From: CAZGXQ01 sp964530195
GTDB taxonomy: Bacteria > Patescibacteriota > Minisyncoccia > Minisyncoccales > GBS-2
NCBI GenBank assembly: GCA_964530195.1
Contig: CAZGXQ010000038.1
Span: 1-10,928 of the forward strand
Direction of reading: 5' to 3'
DNA: 10,928 bases
The translations under genes and the position numbers were made by a program. The notes under the pieces are model-generated. The model was not told the DNA's origin. It saw only the letters and a program-made list of their open reading frames with translations, and ran no database searches. Positions 5,323 through 10,928 of this stretch are shown piece by piece; within the stretch, counting starts at the first letter, position 1; each line of letters starts with the position of its first letter.

Positions 5323-8019
5323 CTAAACTATTACTTTTTGTTTCTTTTGAGACAAAATTTCTTTGGGACCTAAAAATACAATTTTTCCATTTTCAAAATC
5401 AATTTTTACTCTATCTCCTTCTTTTATTTTCCCAGAAACAATCTCAAGAGCTAAAGGATCTAAAACTTCTCTCTGAATTACTCTCTTTAAAGGTCTTGCT
5501 CCTAAATTTGGATCAAATCCTTTTTCAACTAAATATTCTTTTACTTTTTGGCTCACCTCAATTTTGATATTTTTCTCCAAAAGTCTTTTTTCAACTTTTT
5601 TAACTTCTAATTCAACAATTTTTTTCATCTCTTCCTTCCCTAAATAATTAAAGATTATGATTTCATCAATTCTGTTTAAAAATTCTGGTCTGAAATGTTC
5701 TTTCAAAACTGCCATTACCTTATCTCTTATTGATTCCATTTTTGCTTCCCTTTCTTTTCCTGCAACAAATCCCAAGGGAGCTTCCTTTGCAATAATATCG
5801 GTGCCCAAATTTGAGGTCATGATTAAAATTGCATTTTTAAAAGACGCAACTCTTCCCTTGGCATCGGTTAATCTTCCATCTTCTAAAATTTGCAACAAAA
5901 TATTAAAAACTCTTGGATGGGCTTTTTCAATTTCATCTAATAAAACCACTGAATAAGGTCTTCTTCTTATTCTTTCTGTTAATTGTCCTCCCTCTTCGTA
6001 TCCAACATATCCTGGGGGAGAACCTATCATTTTTGCGACAGAGTGTTCTTCCATATATTCTGACATGTCTAATCTTATCATTGCGTTTTCATCATTAAAC
6101 AAAAATTCAGCCAAAGCTTTTGCGGTTTCTGTTTTTCCAACTCCAGTGGGTCCTAAAAACAAAAAGCTTCCCAAAGGTCTTTTTTCTTCTGAAATTCCAG
6201 CTCGAGCTCTTCTAATTGCATTGGCAATTGCTTTAATTGCTTCATCTTGGTTAACAATTCTTTTGTGTAATTCTTCTTCCATTCTTTTTAGTTTCTTTGC
6301 CTCTTCTTCTAAAAGCCTTGTAACTGGAATTCCTGTCCATCTTGAAACAACTTTTGCGACTTCTTCGGGTCCTACTTCGCCTTTTAACAAAGGTTTTTTC
6401 TTTTGGATTTGGGTTAATTTTTTTTCTGCTGACCAAAGTTCTTTTTGAAGTTGGGGGATTTTTCCATATTTTATTTCTGCTACTTTCTGCAAATTTCCTC
6501 TGGCAATTTCTCTGTCTGCCTCAATTTTTGCTTCTTCAATTTCTTTTTTCAAATTCTTTATTTTTTCAATTAATTCTTTTTCGGTTCTGAATTTAGATTC
6601 AATTTCCCTTTCCTTTTCTTTCAAATCTGCAAGTTGGCGCAAAATTGCTTTTTGTCTTCTTTGAGATTTGTTTTCTTTTTTTAATGCTTCCAACTCAATC
6701 TCCAATTTCTTAATTTCTTCTTTTATTTTTCCCAGTTCTTCTGGTTCAGATTCAATTTCTAATCTTAATCCTGACATTGCTTCATCCATCAAATCAATTG
6801 CTTTATCTGGTAAAAATCTGTCGGTAATATATCTTGCTGCTAATTGAGCGCAAGCTACTAAAGCTTCATCGGTAATTTTGACTCCATGATGTAGTTCGTA
6901 TTTTTCTTTAATTCCTCTCAAAATTGTGATTGTATCTTCAATTGAAGGCTCTGCCACATAAACAGGTTGAAACCTCCTCTCTAATGCTGGGTCTCTCTCA
7001 ATGTATTTTTGATAATCTTTTAAAGTAGTTGCTCCAATACATCTTAACTCTCCTCTCGCTAAAGCAGGTTTTAACAAATTTGAAGCATCTACTGCACCTT
7101 CTGCAGCCCCTGCTCCAACTAAAGTGTGAAGTTCGTCAATAAAAAGTAAGTATCTTCCTTGGGATTTTTTTATTTCTCTTAACAATGCTTTTATTCTTTC
7201 TTCAAATTCTCCACGATATTTTGTCCCAGCAATTAGTGCTCCCAAATCAAGAGAGATTAGTTCTTTATCTTTTAAACTTTCTGGAACCTCTCCCCTAACT
7301 ATTTTTTGGGCTAAACCTTCAACAATTGCAGTTTTTCCAACTCCAGCTTCTCCAATTAATACCGGATTGTTCTTTTTTCTTCTTGATAAAATTTCCATTA
7401 CTCTTTTTATTTCGTTTTCTCTTCCAATTACAGGATCTAACTTTCCTTGCCTTGCCATTGTGGTTAAATTAATAGCATACTTTTCGATAACTTGATATTT
7501 TGTTTCAGGATCAGGATCGGTAATTCTTTGTCCGCCCCTTATTTTCATTAATTCTTTCAAAAATGTCTGATAATCTAATTTTCCAAATTCTAATGCACCA
7601 ATTCCTCCACCAGGTTGTAAGAAATTCGCTTTATCTAAAATCTCTTTTGCTTTAGTTTCTGTGTCCAAAAGCGCTAAAAATAAGTGTTCGGTAGAAATGT
7701 ATTCGTCTTTCATTTTAATCATTTCTTGTCTTGCCCTTTCTAATACCTTAGCCATATCTTGTGTCAAATAGAATTGACCATATGTTTGAGGGGTATAAAT
7801 ATAAGGCAAGTTGTCAATTGCAGAAAGAGTTTTTCTTTTTAGCCCTTCAATATCAACTCCAATTCTTTCTAAAATATTTAAAACCACGCTTCCTTCTTGA
7901 GATAAAAGACTATAAAGTAAATGAAGAGCATCAACTTGTTGTTGACCTCTTTCTCTTGCCAAATCTTGGGCTGATAAAATTGCTTCTTGAGCTTTATGAG
8001 TGAATTGAGCTCCATTCAT
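5323..8019 (-). CDS. clpB: ClpB-like AAA+ disaggregase with a ClpC-type LGF loop
   Basis: This 898-residue cytoplasmic Hsp100 should form an ATP-driven hexamer that threads aggregated proteins through its pore. In order: paired Clp N-domain repeats (about 5-155); NBD1 with Walker A GEAGVGKT (223-230), pore loop KYRG (267-270), Walker B LLFIDE (291-296) and arginines 348-349; a long coiled-coil middle domain (about 420-540); and NBD2 with Walker A GPTGVGKT (623-630), pore loop GYVG (670-673), Walker B VVLLDE (691-696) and sensor-2 GAR (840-842). The middle-domain length and the YGKIPQLQKEL and RWTGIPVTRL motifs are ClpB-like. Unusually, residues 740-760 hold an insertion with LGF (749-751), where ClpC proteins have their ClpP-docking loop. 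The gene starts 7 nt after htrA and ends 3 nt before the pseudoprotease. Whether it disaggregates, feeds ClpP, or both is open. Confidence 0.95.
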   Translation of the reverse strand: MNGAQFTHKAQEAILSAQDLARERGQQQVDALHLLYSLLSQEGSVVLNILERIGVDIEGLKRKTLSAIDNLPYIYTPQTYGQFYLTQDMAKVLERARQEMIKMKDEYISTEHLFLALLDTETKAKEILDKANFLQPGGGIGALEFGKLDYQTFLKELMKIRGGQRITDPDPETKYQVIEKYAINLTTMARQGKLDPVIGRENEIKRVMEILSRRKKNNPVLIGEAGVGKTAIVEGLAQKIVRGEVPESLKDKELISLDLGALIAGTKYRGEFEERIKALLREIKKSQGRYLLFIDELHTLVGAGAAEGAVDASNLLKPALARGELRCIGATTLKDYQKYIERDPALERRFQPVYVAEPSIEDTITILRGIKEKYELHHGVKITDEALVACAQLAARYITDRFLPDKAIDLMDEAMSGLRLEIESEPEELGKIKEEIKKLEIELEALKKENKSQRRQKAILRQLADLKEKEREIESKFRTEKELIEKIKNLKKEIEEAKIEADREIARGNLQKVAEIKYGKIPQLQKELWSAEKKLTQIQKKKPLLKGEVGPEEVAKVVSRWTGIPVTRLLEEEAKKLKRMEEELHKRIVNQDEAIKAIANAIRRARAGISEEKRPLGSFLFLGPTGVGKTETAKALAEFLFNDENAMIRLDMSEYMEEHSVAKMIGSPPGYVGYEEGGQLTERIRRRPYSVVLLDEIEKAHPRVFNILLQILEDGRLTDAKGRVASFKNAILIMTSNLGTDIIAKEAPLGFVAGKEREAKMESIRDKVMAVLKEHFRPEFLNRIDEIIIFNYLGKEEMKKIVELEVKKVEKRLLEKNIKIEVSQKVKEYLVEKGFDPNLGARPLKRVIQREVLDPLALEIVSGKIKEGDRVKIDFENGKIVFLGPKEILSQKKQKVIV

Positions 8020-8026
8020 AATTTTT

Positions 8027-9310
8027 TTATTGGGTTCTTTCGCTCAAAACGACCTCAAAAATTTTTTCTTTATTTTGCCTTAAAACTTTTAAAATAACTT
8101 TGTCCCCTGGATTATATTTGATTATTATTTTTGCCAAAGTATTTTTTGTAGTAATTTTTTCACCATTAAATTCTAAAATTATATCCCCTTCTTTCAAACC
8201 AGCTTTCTCTGCAGGAGAACCTGGAAAAATTGCTGGCTCTCCCCTATCTCCTTTTTGAATTAAAGCTCCATAATTTACTGGCAAATTCTGCTTTTTTTGA
8301 AGTTCATCATCAATTATTACATATCTTACACCCAAAAATGGATAAACAATTTTTCCAGTTTTTCTTACCTGTTCAATGGCTTTTTTAGCTTTATTTATTG
8401 GAATTGCAAAACCAATATTTTCTCCTTCAACTGACATTGCGGTATTAATTCCAATTACTTCACCTTTTAAATTTAAAAGTGGTCCTCCAGAATTTCCTGG
8501 ATTAATAGCTGCATCTGTTTGAATAACATCTTCTAAAACTTCTACAAAAGTTCCTCCTGAAGCCGTAATTTTTCTTCCCAAGCCAGAAATTACTCCCACA
8601 GAAACTGTGTTTTGAAATTCTCCTAAAGCATTACCAATAGCAATTACTGTTTGCCCAATTTGTAAATTATCTGAATCTCCAAGTTTTAAAGTTGGAAGTG
8701 GCTTTTTTGCCTCAATTTTCAAAATTGCTAAATCTTGAAGAGGGTCTTTAGCTAAAATCTTTGCCACATATTGCTCTTCGTCGTTAGTAACAACAGTGTA
8801 TTCTGCATCTTCTTCCAAAACCACATGTTTATTTGTCAAAATTAGTCCATCTTCAGAAATTATAAAACCTGATCCCCAACCAACATTTTTTTTCTCCATC
8901 CCTTTTTGGCGATATTGGGGAATTTGAATTTTAAAAAATGGCTCTCCAAATGGCGACCATTCTTCATAATATCTTTCAAATACTGGAAACTGTTTGCTTA
9001 CTACAATACTCACTACTGCAGGTGAAGCTTTTTTGACTACATTTATGATTGCTTCCTCTTGTGAAGTTGCTGGAAAATATGGTTTTTGTTCGGTTTTCTC
9101 TTCAACTTGCTTTGGAGCTGAAGTTTGGGGTTGTAACTTTTCGAAAACACTCTTTAATTCAGAGTAAAAATAAGTATTCACCAAAATTCCCCCAATTACT
9201 CCCAACAAAAAAGAACAAAGGAGCAAAACACCCAAATAGCTTTTTTTCTTTTTTGGGGGTTCAAGCTTTAAATATTCCATTTGAAATTCTGGTTGGGGTA
9301 GTTTTTCCAT
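8027..9310 (-). CDS. htrA: HtrA/DegP-type membrane-anchored serine protease with one PDZ domain
   Basis: This should be an extracytoplasmic quality-control endoprotease (S1C family). Numbering from the ATG at 9310, it is 427 residues: a Pro/Lys-rich cytoplasmic tail, one membrane anchor (about 25-46), a Gln/Pro-rich spacer, a trypsin-like domain (about 85-315), and a single PDZ domain (about 323-424, with GSPAEKAGLKEGDIILEFNG). The catalytic triad is intact: H162 in LTNKHVV, D193 in DPLQDLAILKI, and S274 in NPGNSGGPL. A TTG at 9316 would add two residues. ATG is preferred, although an AAGGGA inside the end of the upstream gene lies at a slightly better distance from TTG. It is flanked within 7-13 nt by the glycosyltransferase and Clp genes, so they are probably co-transcribed. 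A catalytically altered relative sits two genes downstream. Confidence 0.95.
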   Translation of the reverse strand: MEKLPQPEFQMEYLKLEPPKKKKSYLGVLLLCSFLLGVIGGILVNTYFYSELKSVFEKLQPQTSAPKQVEEKTEQKPYFPATSQEEAIINVVKKASPAVVSIVVSKQFPVFERYYEEWSPFGEPFFKIQIPQYRQKGMEKKNVGWGSGFIISEDGLILTNKHVVLEEDAEYTVVTNDEEQYVAKILAKDPLQDLAILKIEAKKPLPTLKLGDSDNLQIGQTVIAIGNALGEFQNTVSVGVISGLGRKITASGGTFVEVLEDVIQTDAAINPGNSGGPLLNLKGEVIGINTAMSVEGENIGFAIPINKAKKAIEQVRKTGKIVYPFLGVRYVIIDDELQKKQNLPVNYGALIQKGDRGEPAIFPGSPAEKAGLKEGDIILEFNGEKITTKNTLAKIIIKYNPGDKVILKVLRQNKEKIFEVVLSERTQ

Positions 9311-9323
9311 GTTCAAGTTTATT

Positions 9324-10037
9324 TTATCCCTTCTCTTTGTCTTTTTTCAAGTCATCAAATCTATAAGAAAAAAACTCTTTTTTAATGGGGCCGAAAAAAA
9401 ACATATAAATTCCAGCAAAAATGTATTTTAAATAGGTTCTTAATCTACCGTCTTTTTCAAATCTCCTTGGGGAAGTCAAAACTGGTTCTGTTTTAATAAA
9501 GCCAAATTTTGAAATTTTTGAAGCTCTTTTTGCTAAATCGTGATCTTCCCCAATTTTAACTTCTTCATCAAAGCCTCCCACTTTTTCAAAAACCTCTCTT
9601 TTAATTAATACGGAATTTGTGGCAAAAGCGGTCCAGTTTTGAAAAATTTCAACGAATTTGTTGTAGAGAAAATAACAAATTTTATCAATTAAGTTTCCTT
9701 TTGGATAAATTGGAAAAGAAGCAACTCCCAAATTTCTTCTTTTGAATTCAGAAATTAGCTTTTCTAAAAATTGATCTGGCAAATAAATGTTATCTGCATC
9801 CATGAATAAAAATATATCTCCCTTTGCAACTTTTGCTCCCTCATTTCTTCCTCTTGCTGGCAATCCTCCCCTCACAACTTTGCAACCAAAAGATTTTGCA
9901 ATTTCTACTGTTTTATCTTGAGAGTCAGCATCGGCAACAATTATCTCATAATTTTTAAAATTTTGCTTTTTGATCTGAGAAAGCAAAATTGGTAAATATT
10001 TTTCTTCGTTTTTTGTCGGAATAATGATTGAAAGCAT
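9324..10037 (-). CDS. Family 2 (GT-A) glycosyltransferase
   Basis: This 237-residue enzyme should transfer a sugar from a nucleotide-sugar to an envelope or lipid acceptor. The nucleotide-binding start is SIIIPTKNEEKYLP (3-16), followed by IIVADADSQDKT (32-43), the metal-binding DAD in FLFMDAD (76-82), and a GEDHDL motif (163-168) that supplies the probable catalytic base. The segment PARGRNEGAKVAKGD (60-74) is common in small GT2 enzymes. A hydrophobic stretch near the end (about 202-218, KYIFAGIYMFFFGP) suggests membrane association. The acceptor and sugar cannot be read from the sequence. It starts 2 nt after the PKD-protein gene and ends 13 nt before the ATG of htrA, so it is part of the same operon, and a role in glycosylating surface material is plausible. 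Confidence 0.9.
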   Translation of the reverse strand: MLSIIIPTKNEEKYLPILLSQIKKQNFKNYEIIVADADSQDKTVEIAKSFGCKVVRGGLPARGRNEGAKVAKGDIFLFMDADNIYLPDQFLEKLISEFKRRNLGVASFPIYPKGNLIDKICYFLYNKFVEIFQNWTAFATNSVLIKREVFEKVGGFDEEVKIGEDHDLAKRASKISKFGFIKTEPVLTSPRRFEKDGRLRTYLKYIFAGIYMFFFGPIKKEFFSYRFDDLKKDKEKG

Positions 10038-10039
10038 AA

Positions 10040-10918
10040 TTATTTTTTTGGCTTTTTGATCTTTTTGAAAAGTGAAAAAACAAAGAAAAGAGAAGCTAAA
10101 ATGAAAATTAGAAAAAGAGTAGGGGTAATGAGTTTAAAATTTAATAAAGAGGCTAAAAGAAAGGGTGTTGGAGTTTCTTCTCTTTTTGGCTGGGGAGGAG
10201 GAATAACAATTTCTTCTTTTTTAAGATCTTCTTTTTGTTGAGTAATTTCAGGGTGTTTTAAAAACTTATAGCTTAACTCTTCCTTTTTTTCTTCTTTAAA
10301 TTTTAAATTTTCGCTTTGAGTTGAAACTTCAGAAATTTGGCTTTCTTTTTGTGAAATTTTTCCCCCTGAAATTGATAAAGTTGAAATTTTAATTTTTGTA
10401 GTAGCAGAAGATGTTGCCATTCCATCAAAAACTTTTAGAGTTATTAAGTAATCTCCGGGGTTTTTAAAAATATAAGAAACTTTTTGACTTTTAATAATTT
10501 CATTATTTCCAAAATCCCAAAAAAATTCCAAAGGATCTTCGTTTTGATCAAAAGATTGAGAACCATCAAAGAAAATCTCTTGACCCACATAACCTTCAAG
10601 AGGGGCTAAAATTTTTGCTTGAGGTGGGAAATTTATTCCTGCTCCCCCATTTTCAAATCCCAAAATTGCATAGTACTCTTTTCCTTCATAAGTTGTAATA
10701 GTTAGTGTCATTTCATAACTCTCATTATTTGTAGGGCAAGTGCTTGTTACTGTTTGTTCCAAAATTAAATCAATCCGGCATTCACACCCTGGATTCACCT
10801 CTTCTATTTTTGTTGCCAAAGGACAAACATAAACTTGCCCCTCTTCATAGGGAATTTGAGCAAAGGCAAAACCTGTAAAAACCAAAATTCCAAAAATCAT
10901 TATTCCACTTTTCCACAA
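10040..10918 (-). CDS. PKD-domain surface protein with C-terminal membrane anchor
   Basis: The signal sequence (hydrophobic core about 7-20, ending GFAFA, then QIPYEEG) leads to a small N-terminal region with four cysteines (C32, C45, C47, C61). A PKD domain follows at about 97-178: FDGSQSFDQNEDPLEFFWDFG, broken here as FDGSQSFDQNEDP (117-129) and LEFFWDFG (130-137), then YLITLKVFDG (157-166). A Ser/Lys/Glu-rich spacer (180-250) and a membrane segment (about 262-284) with a Lys-rich tail complete it. Most of the protein should face outwards, tethered at its C-terminus; PKD domains usually mediate binding. The start is unresolved: TTG at 10918 gives a charged n-region, ATG at 10900 gives only a 14-residue leader, and the frame stays open to the window edge, so the true start may lie outside. 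The GT2 gene follows after 2 nt. Confidence 0.8.
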   Translation of the reverse strand: MWKSGIMIFGILVFTGFAFAQIPYEEGQVYVCPLATKIEEVNPGCECRIDLILEQTVTSTCPTNNESYEMTLTITTYEGKEYYAILGFENGGAGINFPPQAKILAPLEGYVGQEIFFDGSQSFDQNEDPLEFFWDFGNNEIIKSQKVSYIFKNPGDYLITLKVFDGMATSSATTKIKISTLSISGGKISQKESQISEVSTQSENLKFKEEKKEELSYKFLKHPEITQQKEDLKKEEIVIPPPQPKREETPTPFLLASLLNFKLITPTLFLIFILASLFFVFSLFKKIKKPKK

Positions 10919-10927
10919 AAGTGGAAT
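10902..10927. repeat. 11-bp perfect inverted repeat at the start of the PKD-protein gene
   Basis: ATTCCACTTTT (10902-10912) and AAAAGTGGAAT (10917-10927) are exact complements around a 4-nt loop. The dyad covers the TTG start and ends one base before the in-frame ATG at 10900. Read on the minus strand, GTGGAA also occurs twice in direct order. It could be an operator for the five-gene operon or a hairpin occluding translation starts. If the gene begins further upstream, it is merely coding sequence. Confidence 0.6.
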
Positions 10928-10928
10928 T

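Noticed and set aside
6065..6448. Plus-strand open frame opposite the Clp gene, and several similar ones elsewhere in the window
   Set aside because: All are antisense to genes with clear domains. Their translations are low-complexity Phe/Leu/Ser-rich shadows of Lys/Glu-rich minus-strand codons, with no recognisable domain.

Overview
This AT-rich window most likely comes from an uncultivated Patescibacteria/CPR bacterium of the Parcubacteria type. That is an inference from protein style: a surface protein with a signal peptide, a short Gln/Leu coiled coil, a peptidoglycan-binding-like domain and a Pro/Thr linker; a DUF5667-like membrane protein beside a small sigma factor; and almost no Shine-Dalgarno sequences. 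Ten genes are supported, all on the minus strand, so the window reads from its right end to its left. All ten ORFs are full length under the standard code. No RNA genes, CRISPR arrays, insertion sequences or origins were seen, and no gene-free stretch exceeds 300 bases.

Right block (10918 to 4612, five genes 2-13 nt apart, probably one operon): a PKD-domain cell-surface protein, a family-2 glycosyltransferase, an intact membrane-anchored HtrA/DegP-type protease with one PDZ domain, a ClpB-like AAA+ disaggregase, and a membrane-anchored HtrA-fold protein whose catalytic His and Asp appear replaced. The last three suggest protein quality control on both sides of the membrane. The disaggregase has a ClpB-length middle domain but also a Leu-Gly-Phe loop where ClpC-type unfoldases bind ClpP.

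Middle block (4569 to 2142): a single-pass membrane protein of unknown function behind a possible promoter, then a tight cassette of a winged-helix DNA-binding protein, an ECF-like sigma factor and a DUF5667-like single-pass membrane protein that could be its anti-sigma factor.

Left block (2051 to 1): a 637-residue secreted, S-layer-like protein with three divergent beta-rich repeats. A cluster of GC-rich, mutually exclusive hairpins lies before it and a clear intrinsic terminator after it. A plausible but untested reading is that the sigma/anti-sigma cassette senses envelope state and controls surface or quality-control genes such as those beside it.
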